Notes under the pieces: model-generated
What the model saw: only the letters and a program-made list of their open reading frames with translations
Told to the model about the DNA's origin: nothing
Database searches by the model: none
Source: Acidobacteria bacterium 13_2_20CM_57_17
GTDB lineage: Bacteria; Acidobacteriota; Terriglobia; Acidiferrales; UBA7541
Length of the DNA: 60,459 nt
Assembly (NCBI GenBank): GCA_001914785.1
Contig: MNDE01000040.1
Span: 1 to 60,459, forward strand
Direction of reading: 5' to 3'
Program-made: the position numbers and the translations under genes
Shown here: positions 26,474-34,943 of the stretch, in pieces
Layout of the letters: every line of letters begins with the position of its first letter
How positions within the stretch are numbered: position 1 is the first letter of the stretch

Positions 26474-26965
26474 ATGCGTCCATTTCTCATGCCTCTCGTT
26501 ACCCTTGTTCTGGTTTTCGTCTTGTCGTCCGTTCGCGCCAATTCATCTCAGGAGATCAAATCCATGAACGTCAAGCGCATCACCCCGGTCCTGCTCGTCA
26601 AGGAGATCGAGCCCATCGTCTCTTTCTGGGTCGATCGTCTCGGTTTCACGAAAACCATCGAAGTGCCCGAAGGCAACAAACTCGGTTTTGTCGCTTTTCA
26701 GAAAGGTTCCGCCGAAGTGATGTACCAAACTTACGCCAGCGTGGAGAAGGACGCGCCGTCGTCCATGTCCGCGGAAGCCAGAAAAGGTCCCACGTACCTG
26801 TACATGGAGGTTGATAACCTGGACGCTGTGCTTGCCGCCATGAAAGACGTGAAAATTGTCATGCCCGTCCGCACCGCCTTTTACGGCATGCGCGAATTCG
26901 GCGTCCAGGACCCCGGAGGCCACTTCATTACTTTCGCCCAACCGGTGGCCGCGCCGCAGCACTGA
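26474..26965 (+). CDS. Exported VOC-superfamily (glyoxalase/bleomycin-resistance-like) protein
   Basis: 163 residues from the ATG at 26474, preceded by AAGGAGA. Residues 1-22 (MRPFLMPLVTLVLVFVLSSVRA) look like a signal peptide. The VOC domain follows: RITPVLLVKEIEPIVSFWVDRLGFTKTIEVP, GFVAFQKGSAEVMYQTY, YLYMEVDNLDAVLAAM, FGVQDPGGHFITFAQP (metal-type Glu/His positions partly visible). Activity unknown. Translation could alternatively start inside at MNVKRITP, giving a cytoplasmic protein. It is divergent from the PadR operon and shares its operators. Confidence 0.82.
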   Translation: MRPFLMPLVTLVLVFVLSSVRANSSQEIKSMNVKRITPVLLVKEIEPIVSFWVDRLGFTKTIEVPEGNKLGFVAFQKGSAEVMYQTYASVEKDAPSSMSAEARKGPTYLYMEVDNLDAVLAAMKDVKIVMPVRTAFYGMREFGVQDPGGHFITFAQPVAAPQH

Positions 26966-27173
26966 CGCGCTTTGCCACCCTGGCCCAAACGAGGCAAAGT
27001 ACTCTCTCTTCGTACCAGCCCTCGTACTATTCAGGGTACCGGTACAAGTGGGTTTGACAGACCACGTGCGCGAATCTACGCTTGTTGACATTGCGTTTCG
27101 CCCTCGTCAAGAACAGCAGTCTCCTGAATCGATTTAAACCTCAGGTCTGCTAGTTCGATCAGCGAAAGGAATT

Positions 27174-28169
27174 ATGTCTCAAGGAAGATCTGCGTTCAGT
27201 GATGCTGCGTCCAGAGCCGTGCTCGATTCCGCGCCCGAAGGAATACTGGTCGTGAATCGCGAAGGCCAAATCGTCCATGTGAGCGCGCAGACGGAAGAAC
27301 TTTTCGGCTACGGTCCGGACGAGCTGCTCGGCGTGTATTTCGAGGTCTTGCTGCCACAATTATTTCGAGAGGAACACGAACGCCAGATCACCGGCTACAC
27401 GCGCGCTCCGGGACTGCGCCCGGGAAGGGTTGGACTGGAACTGCGAGGCCTTCACAAAGACGGAACGAAAATCCTACTTGAAATGAGTTTATGTTCCGTG
27501 GACGTTCAGGACGGCCCTTTGGTGTGCGGCGTCCTGCGGAAAATCGCCAGTCCCAAGGCATCGGAGCATCCGTCGCGCGACGTGGAGCAGCGCTTCCGCT
27601 TGATGGTGGAGAATAGCCACGACATTCTCACCATTCGGGACGCTGACGCCCGTGTTCGCTACATCAGCCCTTCCATTCAAAGGATTATGGGTTACCGGCA
27701 GGAGGAAATGATCGGTTCCACTGGTTTCGAGTTGATTCATCCCGAAGACCGTTCGAACGTCGAGACGGCGCTGAATGAATTCTGGAAGAATCCCGGCGCT
27801 CGCGATTCCATCCAGTACCGCGCCCGCCACGCGAACGGGTCGTGGGTTTCGCTGGAAGTCGTCGCCTATAACTTGCTGGACCACCCGGAAATCCGCGGCG
27901 TGGTCATCAACGGCCGCGACATCAGCGAGCGCACGCAGACGGAAGCCGAAAGAGAACGCACCATCGCCGAGTTGCAGGAAGCCGTCTCAAAACTCGATAC
28001 CCTGACCGGCCTCCTGACCATCTGCGCCTCTTGCAAAAAAATTCACGCTGAAAATGGCAGTTGGCAGCAGATCGAGTCCTACATTCGCGATCGCTCCCAG
28101 GTCGAGTTCTCTCACACCATGTGCCCGGAGTGCTCGCTGATCTGGTACCCCGACCACTACCAGAAATAG
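27174..28169 (+). CDS. Two-PAS sensor protein with C-terminal Cys-rich domain
   Basis: 331 residues; AAGGAATT precedes the ATG. PAS1 (about 15-125; APEGILVVNREGQIVHVSAQTEELFGYGPDELLG) and PAS2 (about 140-250; VENSHDILTIRDADARVRYISPSIQRIMGYRQEEMIG) are followed by a coiled linker (TEAERERTIAELQEAVSKL) and a 45-residue domain ICASCKKI...W..IESYI...VEFSHTMCPECS, with CxxC pairs suggesting zinc or iron binding. No histidine kinase, GGDEF or other output domain. Such tails follow PAS/GAF domains in stand-alone proteins; the role is probably redox or ligand sensing with an unidentified partner. Confidence 0.86.
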   Translation: MSQGRSAFSDAASRAVLDSAPEGILVVNREGQIVHVSAQTEELFGYGPDELLGVYFEVLLPQLFREEHERQITGYTRAPGLRPGRVGLELRGLHKDGTKILLEMSLCSVDVQDGPLVCGVLRKIASPKASEHPSRDVEQRFRLMVENSHDILTIRDADARVRYISPSIQRIMGYRQEEMIGSTGFELIHPEDRSNVETALNEFWKNPGARDSIQYRARHANGSWVSLEVVAYNLLDHPEIRGVVINGRDISERTQTEAERERTIAELQEAVSKLDTLTGLLTICASCKKIHAENGSWQQIESYIRDRSQVEFSHTMCPECSLIWYPDHYQK

Positions 28170-28180
28170 CCGTCGCGGGA

Positions 28181-29599
28181 TCATTGTTTAGTAGGTGTTG
28201 GCTGCGGCGGTGGCCTGCGCTCGAGTTCCGTCGGCACCGCAATCGAGCGAGCGCCATTCTTCCCAACAGCGCGCACGGCAAAAAAGTGATTGTCGGTCGA
28301 TACGCCTTTCAAGACCGTTTCGCCCGGCGCAGCCGCAAAATCATAAACCGCCCAACGCGGTTCGCTGGTCTCGCGCCACAGAATCTCGAATCCCGAGCGT
28401 TCGGCATCCTCTTCGGCTAACCAGGACACTTTCGCATCCGGCGTCACTGCCCCCGTGAGTTTCGCGCCCGTTGGCGGAGTCGGAGCCAGCGCCAACTGCC
28501 GCAGCGCCTCCGCATTGTTCCGCGCCACATCGCCCATAAACGTAAAGTTCAGATATTTCTCGAAATCTCCGTACTCGATTCCGTTTTCCGTGCGTGGCGT
28601 CTGATGCTGGTGATTGTAGTCTTCCAGCGGCTCCGTGAATCGCACCGCCGGCAGCCCTGCTTTGTAAAACGGATAGTGATCCCCGCCGCGACCGTAGCGG
28701 TCCACGCGGAAAATCATTCGAATCGCCCCGCGCCCATCGATTTCTTCAATCCCGCGCGCCAATTCCCGCGAAGGCGAATCCGCATCGTCGATCTCGCCAT
28801 TTCCAGAAAAAAGCCGCACGCGATGCGGCGCACCGGCCACCGGGTCCGCGCCCACGATGTCGTCATCCAGCATTCCGCCGACGGTGTAACCTTGCTGCTT
28901 CACCCAATCCACCAGGTGCGTGCTGCCGAGCAGCCCCTGCTCTTCTCCGGACACCGCGGCGAAAAGGATCGTCGCGCGATACGACGCTCCGCCCTTCGCC
29001 CCCGCCTTGCTCAGTAGCCGCGCGCACTCCACGCTGACCGCCACTCCCGATGCATCGTCGTCCGCGCCGGGAGCATCCGCCTGTGTGTCCATCACATTCG
29101 AAGGCCGCGAATCAAAATGCCCCGACACTATAAAAATTGTTTTCGCCAATTTCGGATCGGTTCCTGGCAGAATCGCGTAAACATTTTCCAGCGGAATCGG
29201 CTTGCCCGAAGTCCGTTCCGAAGTCGATTCAAACTTGTCGACCACCACTTGCAGCTTGCCACCGGAATCCTTGGCGATCTCATTCAATCGCGCCACGATT
29301 GCATCGCGCCCGCATCCAATCCCGCGCTTTGGGTCATCCCATGAAGAAAGCGTCAGCCGTGTCCCGCAGGCCACCAGCTTGCCGATCAACGCCCGCATAG
29401 ACTTCTCATCCACCGACGCGCGCGCTGCTGGCCCCGCCGGCCGCGCTAAGATCTTCGGCTGCGGCTTTCCCTGGGCAGGCTCCGCCGGGTCCCGGGGAGC
29501 CACCTGCTGTGCCGACGCCGGAATCGGTCCAACTGCCAGCAGCGCCAGCAACGCCACCTCAACCATTCTCTTGCCAACCGTCTTCTTCTGATTCGTCAT
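28181..29599 (-). CDS. Exported M28-family aminopeptidase with C-terminal Fn3-like domain
   Basis: 472 residues from the ATG at 29599 (ATG at 29608 is an alternative). Signal peptide: RMVEVALLALLAVGPIPASAQ. The M28 zinc-peptidase core shows the metal ligands in VSGHFDSR, GADDDASGVAV, SGEEQGLLGS, DDDIVGADP and GGDHYPFYKAG. The last ~90 residues (APTPPTGAKLTGAVTPDAKVSW...FFAVRAVGKNG) resemble a fibronectin type III domain. It should release amino acids from peptides outside the cytoplasm. Convergent with the PAS gene, 11 bases apart. Confidence 0.9.
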   Translation of the reverse strand: MTNQKKTVGKRMVEVALLALLAVGPIPASAQQVAPRDPAEPAQGKPQPKILARPAGPAARASVDEKSMRALIGKLVACGTRLTLSSWDDPKRGIGCGRDAIVARLNEIAKDSGGKLQVVVDKFESTSERTSGKPIPLENVYAILPGTDPKLAKTIFIVSGHFDSRPSNVMDTQADAPGADDDASGVAVSVECARLLSKAGAKGGASYRATILFAAVSGEEQGLLGSTHLVDWVKQQGYTVGGMLDDDIVGADPVAGAPHRVRLFSGNGEIDDADSPSRELARGIEEIDGRGAIRMIFRVDRYGRGGDHYPFYKAGLPAVRFTEPLEDYNHQHQTPRTENGIEYGDFEKYLNFTFMGDVARNNAEALRQLALAPTPPTGAKLTGAVTPDAKVSWLAEEDAERSGFEILWRETSEPRWAVYDFAAAPGETVLKGVSTDNHFFAVRAVGKNGARSIAVPTELERRPPPQPTPTKQ

Positions 29600-29608
29600 C
29601 GTTTCCAT

Positions 29609-29923
29609 TCCCAAGTAGGATTTCTTTCTAAATGAAGCTGGCATTCTACCGCGAAAGCCACAATTCCTTGGAGTCGCGCGCCCTCTCCCCCCACTCACGC
29701 GATGGCCAAGAATACGTCCTCTTGGTAGTGGGTCAGTTTGAATTTTGACTCCTACTGTCACGATTAAGAAAATTCAAACTGACCCACTACCGTCCCTCCC
29801 GAAATTGACTTCCATCCCGATACTCTGGAATCATCCCATGCGTACTTAATTCCGGTGGTGGCATCGCCTCAAGACCTTCCGCGCACACGCTTGTCTTGAG
29901 TAACCCTGGAAGGGAACTCAGCC
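29609..29923. other. Intergenic region with long hairpin element
   Basis: 315 bases between the M28 gene and the ABC transporter. The only structure seen is the inverted-repeat element at 29724-29791. No ORF with family features. Confidence 0.6.
29724..29791. repeat. Long inverted-repeat (hairpin) element, copy 1
   Basis: Perfect 23-base arms (29724-29746 and 29769-29791; arm begins GGTAGTGGGTCAGTTTGAAT) around a 22-base loop (starts GACTCCTACTGTCACGATTA). A second copy is at 41403-41470 with a similar loop. No ORF inside. Probably a non-autonomous MITE-like or REP-like element. Confidence 0.85.
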
Positions 29924-30943
29924 ATGGTAGCCGGCATTCGCACGCGCGAACTGCGCAAAGTTTACAATTCGGCTCCTCCTGTGGCTGCCGGCACGGGAGG
30001 CTTCTCGTTCGGCGCGCCGAAAGCCAAGGGCAAGCAGCCCAGGCCGGAAATCGTCGCGCTCGACGGAATCTCCCTCGACATCCTGCCCGGAGAAATTTTC
30101 TGCCTGCTCGGCCCCAACGGCGCCGGCAAGTCCACAACCGTCGGTGTTCTCACCACACGTGTCCGCCCCACCGGCGGGCAGGCGTTCATCGGCGAATACG
30201 ACGTCTGGCAAAACCAAGTCGCCGTCAAGCGCCTGATCGGCGTGGTAGCCCAGCGCCCCAATCTGGATTTCTCGCTGACCGCTCGCGAGATACTCACGTT
30301 TCACGGCGCGTATTTCGGCCTTTCGTCTCAGGAACGCGCCAAGCGCGCCGAAGCCCTTCTCGAACGCTTCAAGCTTACCGATCGCGCCGACCAGATGGTC
30401 CGCGGCTTCTCCGGTGGCATGATGCAGCGCCTCTCCATCGCGCGCGCGATGATGCACGACCCGCAGGTGCTTTTCCTCGACGAGCCCAGCGCCGGCCTGG
30501 ACCCGCAAACCCGCTTGCTCCTCTGGGAAATCGTCCGCGAATACAACCAGAGCGGCAATACAATTCTTCTCACCACGCACAACATGGAAGAAGCCGACGC
30601 GCTCTGTAAACGCCTTGCCATCATTGACCACGGCCGCGTCATCGCTCTCGGCACTCCCCAGGAGCTGAAGTCCGCTGTTCCCGGCGGCTACTTGCTGCGC
30701 CTCCGCTTCGGCGTGCACTCCCCGGATTTCCTCATCCGTCTCCAGGTGCTCGCCGGCGTCCGTGAAGTCCGCGCCAACGACAGCAACGGCGCCGACCTCT
30801 ATGCCGACCGCGGCGGTTCGCTCGTTGCAGAGGTCGCCGCTTTGGCTTCCGGCGCGGGCGTCGAGTTGTGCGACGTACACATCTCCGAGCCCAGCCTCGA
30901 GAACCTCTTTCTGCACCATACCGGAAGGAGCTTGCGCGAATGA
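29924..30943 (+). CDS. ABC transporter ATP-binding protein (ABC-2 exporter type)
   Basis: 339 residues. Walker A GPNGAGKST (63-71), Q-loop VAQRPN, signature FSGGMMQRLSIARAM, Walker B VLFLDEPSAGLDP and switch TTHNMEEAD. An insert of about 25 residues (APPVAAGTGGFSFGAPKAKG...) separates the first two strands. The C-terminal ~100 residues match the extra domain of drug-type ABC-2 ATPases (DrrA/CcmA-like). The stop overlaps the permease ATG; the two form an exporter of unknown substrate. Confidence 0.94.
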   Translation: MVAGIRTRELRKVYNSAPPVAAGTGGFSFGAPKAKGKQPRPEIVALDGISLDILPGEIFCLLGPNGAGKSTTVGVLTTRVRPTGGQAFIGEYDVWQNQVAVKRLIGVVAQRPNLDFSLTAREILTFHGAYFGLSSQERAKRAEALLERFKLTDRADQMVRGFSGGMMQRLSIARAMMHDPQVLFLDEPSAGLDPQTRLLLWEIVREYNQSGNTILLTTHNMEEADALCKRLAIIDHGRVIALGTPQELKSAVPGGYLLRLRFGVHSPDFLIRLQVLAGVREVRANDSNGADLYADRGGSLVAEVAALASGAGVELCDVHISEPSLENLFLHHTGRSLRE

Positions 30944-31710
30944 ACTGGAAAGCGTTTCTCGCCATGCTCGCGCGCGACGCGCACGTCGCCCGCCGCAACT
31001 TCGTGGCGCTGCTCTTCCAGACTTTTTTGCAGCCGTTGATGTTCGTTTTTATTTTTGGCCGCGTCATGGTCGGCAGCGGCTACATGCCGCCGTCCTACAA
31101 GAGCCTCTTGCTCCCGGGAATCATGGCCATCTGCATGGTCGGCACGGGCATCTGGGCCGTTGCCATGCCGCTGATTGCCGAATTTCAATTCACGCGCGAG
31201 ATCGAAGACCGCCTGCTCGCCCCCATGGAAATCTCCTGGCTGGCCATTGAGAAGGTCGTCGCCGGCACGCTGCAAGCGCTGGCTGCGGGCCTCATGGTTA
31301 TCCCTGCCGCGTGGCTGCTGCTTCGCCCCGGTGTTGACCTCCACGTCCCGCATCCTCTGCTCTTTGCGCTCGTAGCGATTCTCGTGGCTCTTTTCTCGGC
31401 GACCGGTGGCCTCGCGCTCGGCTGCAGCATGCAGCAAACGCACATCGGGCTGATGTTCAGCCTCATTGTCGCTCCCATGATTTTCTTCGGCTGCACGTAC
31501 TATCCCTGGAGCGCGCTCGAAAAATTCCCGGTCCTGCAGAAAGCCGTGCTCGTAAATCCTCTCGTTTACGCCAGCGAAGGCCTGCGCGCCACGATGATTC
31601 CCCAGTTTCCGCATCTCCCCTTGCTCGCGGTCGTCGTCGGCCTGGTATTTTTCAACGCCTTGCTGCTCGTCACCGGCCTTCGCAACTTCCACGGCAAGTC
31701 CGTCACCTGA
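30940..31710 (+). CDS. ABC-2 type transporter permease
   Basis: 256 residues from the ATG at 30940, with GGAAGGAG upstream and a four-base overlap with the ATPase gene. Six hydrophobic segments; N-terminal cytoplasmic part NWKAFLAMLARDAHVARRNFVALLFQTFLQPLMF is typical of DrrB/ABC-2 permeases. Conserved-looking FFGCTYYPWSALEKFPVLQ before the last segments. Exports an unknown compound together with the ATPase at 29924. Confidence 0.92.
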   Translation: MNWKAFLAMLARDAHVARRNFVALLFQTFLQPLMFVFIFGRVMVGSGYMPPSYKSLLLPGIMAICMVGTGIWAVAMPLIAEFQFTREIEDRLLAPMEISWLAIEKVVAGTLQALAAGLMVIPAAWLLLRPGVDLHVPHPLLFALVAILVALFSATGGLALGCSMQQTHIGLMFSLIVAPMIFFGCTYYPWSALEKFPVLQKAVLVNPLVYASEGLRATMIPQFPHLPLLAVVVGLVFFNALLLVTGLRNFHGKSVT

Positions 31711-31783
31711 GTCTGACTTTCAACTTTGAAGCCTCCTCCCTGCGTTTTGTCGATTCAGCCGCTTGTGCTAACGTTTTTCGTTT

Positions 31784-32392
31784 ATGAAGAAGCGCATAGG
31801 CGTGCTCTTAAGCGGCCGCGGCTCGAACTTCGAGGCTCTTGCGAACAGCGTCGCGGCGGGAAGGATTCCCCACGCGGAAATCGCCATCGTTGTCAGCAAT
31901 CGCGAAGGCGCTCCGGGAATCCAGCGCGCCGAGGCCCGCGGCATCAAAACGCGCGTAATCCCCTCGAAAGGGCTCGAGCGCGAAGTTTACGACCGTCAGG
32001 TCGCCGCCGTTCTCGACGAGCACAAAGTCGACCTCATCTGCCTGGCTGGTTATATGCGCCTGCTGTCTCCCTTTTTTGTCGCAAAATATCCAAACCGCAT
32101 CTTGAATATTCATCCGTCGCTGCTTCCGTCGTTCCCGGGGCTCGAATCGCAGCGCCAGGCCCTCGAATACGGCGTAAAATTCGCCGGCTGCACCGTTCAT
32201 TTCGTCGATGAAAATCTCGATGCCGGCCCGATCATTTTGCAGGCAACGGTTCCAGTTCTCGCTCAAGACACGGAGGCCTCCCTCTCCGAGAAAATCTTGA
32301 AGGAAGAGCATCGTATCTATTCCGAAGCCGTTAAAATTGTCCTGGAAGGGAAATACAAAATCGCCGGCCGCCGCGTGCTCTTGACTTCGTGA
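31784..32392 (+). CDS. purN: Phosphoribosylglycinamide formyltransferase
   Basis: 202 residues, normal length. Transfers formyl from 10-formyl-THF to GAR. Motifs: GVLLSGRGSNFEAL, LAGYMRLLSPFF, catalytic Asn/His in RILNIHPSLLPSFPG and Asp in VHFVDENLDAGPIILQ. It lies about 8 kb from the purQLF/purM cluster, between the ABC exporter and tyrS. Confidence 0.97.
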   Translation: MKKRIGVLLSGRGSNFEALANSVAAGRIPHAEIAIVVSNREGAPGIQRAEARGIKTRVIPSKGLEREVYDRQVAAVLDEHKVDLICLAGYMRLLSPFFVAKYPNRILNIHPSLLPSFPGLESQRQALEYGVKFAGCTVHFVDENLDAGPIILQATVPVLAQDTEASLSEKILKEEHRIYSEAVKIVLEGKYKIAGRRVLLTS

Positions 32393-32401
32393 TAGAAGAA
32401 A

Positions 32402-32425
32402 CGTAGCGCCGGGCTTTAGCCCGGC
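32402..32425. repeat. Palindromic repeat (GCCGGGCT type)
   Basis: CGTAGC followed by GCCGGGCT-tt-AGCCCGGC (32408-32425), between purN and tyrS. Same GTAG-plus-dyad design as the repeats in purL. Could also act as an mRNA hairpin, but no T-run follows. Confidence 0.75.
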
Positions 32426-32459
32426 ATCTTTGTTCCTGAGAAGCCGAACCGTGACTCAG

Positions 32460-33722
32460 ATGAAATTCAAACCCGTCGAAGAACAGCTTGCCTACTTGAA
32501 AAAAGGTGTCGCTGAAATCATTCCGGAAGCCGAGCTGAAAGCCAAGCTCGATAACTCGCTGAAAACCGGCAAGCCTTTGCGCGCCTATCTCGGCGTGGAT
32601 CCCACGGCCCCCGATCTTCATCTTGGCCACACCGTGGTCCTTCGCAAGCTGAAGCATTTTCAGGATCTGGGCCACACCGCTGTTTTTCTGATCGGCGATT
32701 TCTCCGCGATGATTGGCGACCCCACGGGCGTATCCGAAACGCGCCCGCCACTGACGCGGGAGCAAGTCGACGCCAACGCCAAAACCTATCTTGCGCAGGT
32801 CTACAAAATCCTCGACAAGGAAAAAACGGAAGTCCGCTACAACAGCGAATGGCTCAGCAAAATGTCCGCCGAAGATGTCGTCCGTTTGTGTTCCCACTAT
32901 CGGCTGGCTCGCATGCTGGAGCGCGAAGATTTTCATTCTCGGCTGGACAAGGGCCAGCCCATTTCCGTGCATGAGCTTTTGTATCCGCTTTTGACGGCGA
33001 TGGACGCGGTCAAATTGCAGTCCGATGTTGAGCTAGGCGCCACGGAGCAAAAGTTCAATTTGCTGGTGCACCGCGAAATCCAGCGCGAATACGGCCTGTC
33101 TGGGCAGGCTATTTTGACCATGCCGATTCTCATTGGGCTCGACGGCCAGCGCAAAATGTCCAAGAGCCTCGGCAACTATGTCGGCATCACCGAGCCGCCC
33201 TCCGAAATGTTCGGCAAGATGATGTCCATTCCCGACGAGCTAATGTGGTCCTATTACGAACTGCTCACCGATCGCGCGCCAAAGGAAATTGCGGCGCTGA
33301 AGCAGGAAGTAGCCGCTGGCAAATTGCATCCCATGGATGCGAAAATGCGGCTCGCAGAAGAAGTGATCTCAGGCTTCCACGGTCAAGCCGCCGCGCGCAG
33401 AGCCGCCGAAAATTTCCAGCGCGTCTTTCGCGACCGCCAGGCGCCGACTGAGATGAAAGAGATCCAGTTGACCCGAGGCGAAGGATTTCTAAAACATCCC
33501 GACGGCATTATTAGCACGCTCACCCCCAAATGGAGCCAGTTGCTGGCGTACTTAAGGCAAATGGAATCTGTGGCTGAAGCTGCACGTCTTATCGAGCAAG
33601 GTGGATTCGAGATCGACGGCCAAATCGTCAAGGACCCGGCCGCTAAGCTTGATGCAACCGGCCCTGCCTCTCACGACGTGCGGCTGGGGAAGAAGAAATT
33701 TCTTCGCATCAGTGTCGAATGA
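32460..33722 (+). CDS. tyrS: Tyrosine--tRNA ligase
   Basis: 420 residues from the ATG at 32460; GTG 32451 and TTG 32430 are in frame but lack good ribosome binding sites. Class I synthetase: HLGHT (HIGH-type) in APDLHLGHTVVLRKL and KMSKS in GQRKMSKSLGNYVG. A C-terminal S4 RNA-binding region (EAARLIEQGGFEIDGQIVKDP) follows. The sequence is of the TyrZ-like bacterial subgroup. Charges tRNA-Tyr. Confidence 0.96.
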   Translation: MKFKPVEEQLAYLKKGVAEIIPEAELKAKLDNSLKTGKPLRAYLGVDPTAPDLHLGHTVVLRKLKHFQDLGHTAVFLIGDFSAMIGDPTGVSETRPPLTREQVDANAKTYLAQVYKILDKEKTEVRYNSEWLSKMSAEDVVRLCSHYRLARMLEREDFHSRLDKGQPISVHELLYPLLTAMDAVKLQSDVELGATEQKFNLLVHREIQREYGLSGQAILTMPILIGLDGQRKMSKSLGNYVGITEPPSEMFGKMMSIPDELMWSYYELLTDRAPKEIAALKQEVAAGKLHPMDAKMRLAEEVISGFHGQAAARRAAENFQRVFRDRQAPTEMKEIQLTRGEGFLKHPDGIISTLTPKWSQLLAYLRQMESVAEAARLIEQGGFEIDGQIVKDPAAKLDATGPASHDVRLGKKKFLRISVE

Positions 33723-33735
33723 TCTGAGCGACTTT

Positions 33736-33759
33736 AGGGGTACGAAATATCGTGCCCCT
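33736..33759. repeat. Palindromic repeat (GGGGCACGA type), imperfect
   Basis: AGGGGTACGA-aata-TCGTGCCCCT; arms differ at one base. Relative of the purL copy at 19172. Lies between the convergent tyrS and FAD-oxidase genes. Confidence 0.65.
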
Positions 33760-33806
33760 GCTGCAACGCGCCGGTTGGAATTTCACGGGACACGGATCAC
33801 GCCGTG

Positions 33807-34934
33807 CTACGCCAGCACTTCGGCGACGAGTTGCGCCACATGCTCCGCCACCCCAGGAGCGGCCGTCAATCCCGGCGACTCCATTCCCACCAGATGAATC
33901 ACCTGCGGCACGTTCGAGTCCCGGGTAATCACAAAATCCGCGATCCCCTTTCCGCCCGGAGGAACCAGCTTCGGCCGCAGCCCCGAATATCCCAGCTGCA
34001 AGTCTTTCTCCTCGATTTCCGGTAACAGCGTTTTCGCGCTGTGCGCAAAATCCGCAATCGGCAATCGGTTCTTCTCGTAATTGTCTTTCCCTTCGACGTA
34101 CGTCGCCGTCGGCCCCAGCAGAAACGTTCCCCACAGCGTCTTCGTGAAGTGTACGCCGAGACTCAATCCGTCGCTGTGCGGCAGTGGATACACAAGATTG
34201 TTGATCAGCGACGACCGCGGCCCGCGCACTTCGCAATACTCTCCGCGCACCGGATAAATCTTCCACGAACGATTCCCCAGCATCGCCGCCACTTCATCGG
34301 CGTAAAGTCCCGCAGCATTGATCACGCAGCGCGCGTCGATCGTTTCGTCCTGCGCGTCTTCTTCGTCGCCGATGCGCAGCCCCACACAAATCGTCTGTGC
34401 GGAAGGCTCCAGCGAAATCACCCGCGCGCGCGGCACAATACTCGCTCCCTGATTCGTCGCCACACGCGCATAGGCGTGAACCAGTTCTTCGGCGGAGACA
34501 ATTCCCGTCGAAGGCACATCCAGTGCCGCCACCCCCTTGATGTGCGGCTCGCGTTTGCGAATCTCATCCGCGTCAATCAGCCGTAATCCCTCGACGCCGT
34601 TGTCTTCCCCGCGTTTTTTCAGCGCGGCAAGCTCCTCCACTTCATGCGCATCCGCGGCCACCACCAGCTTTCCGCAATGGCGAAACGGCACGTTGCGCTT
34701 TTTGCAGAATTCGTACGTCAGGCGGTTGCCCTCCACGCAAAACCGCGCCTTCAGGGAATTTTTCGGGTAATAAATGCCGGAGTGGTTCACGCCGCTGTTG
34801 CGCGTGCTCGTCGCCATCCCGAGCTTTGGAAATTGCTCGACAAGAAAAACGTCTTGCCAGCGTTCGGAGACGGCGCGCGCGATCGCGCAACCAATCACGC
34901 CGCCGCCGATAATCAAGATGTTGGCCTGGTCCAT
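33807..34934 (-). CDS. FAD-dependent oxidoreductase (L-2-hydroxyglutarate oxidase-like)
   Basis: 375 residues. N-terminal dinucleotide fold ILIIGGGVIGCAIARAVSE; then TSTRNSGVNHSGIYYPKNSLKARFCVEGNR, which matches LhgO/L-2-hydroxyglutarate dehydrogenase-like DAO proteins, and a C-terminal HLVGMESPGLTAAPGVAEHVA. The likely reaction is oxidation of an L-2-hydroxy acid. It starts 9 bases after the asparaginase gene stop, so the two are probably co-transcribed. Confidence 0.86.
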   Translation of the reverse strand: MDQANILIIGGGVIGCAIARAVSERWQDVFLVEQFPKLGMATSTRNSGVNHSGIYYPKNSLKARFCVEGNRLTYEFCKKRNVPFRHCGKLVVAADAHEVEELAALKKRGEDNGVEGLRLIDADEIRKREPHIKGVAALDVPSTGIVSAEELVHAYARVATNQGASIVPRARVISLEPSAQTICVGLRIGDEEDAQDETIDARCVINAAGLYADEVAAMLGNRSWKIYPVRGEYCEVRGPRSSLINNLVYPLPHSDGLSLGVHFTKTLWGTFLLGPTATYVEGKDNYEKNRLPIADFAHSAKTLLPEIEEKDLQLGYSGLRPKLVPPGGKGIADFVITRDSNVPQVIHLVGMESPGLTAAPGVAEHVAQLVAEVLA

Positions 34935-34943
34935 GAATTCAGA

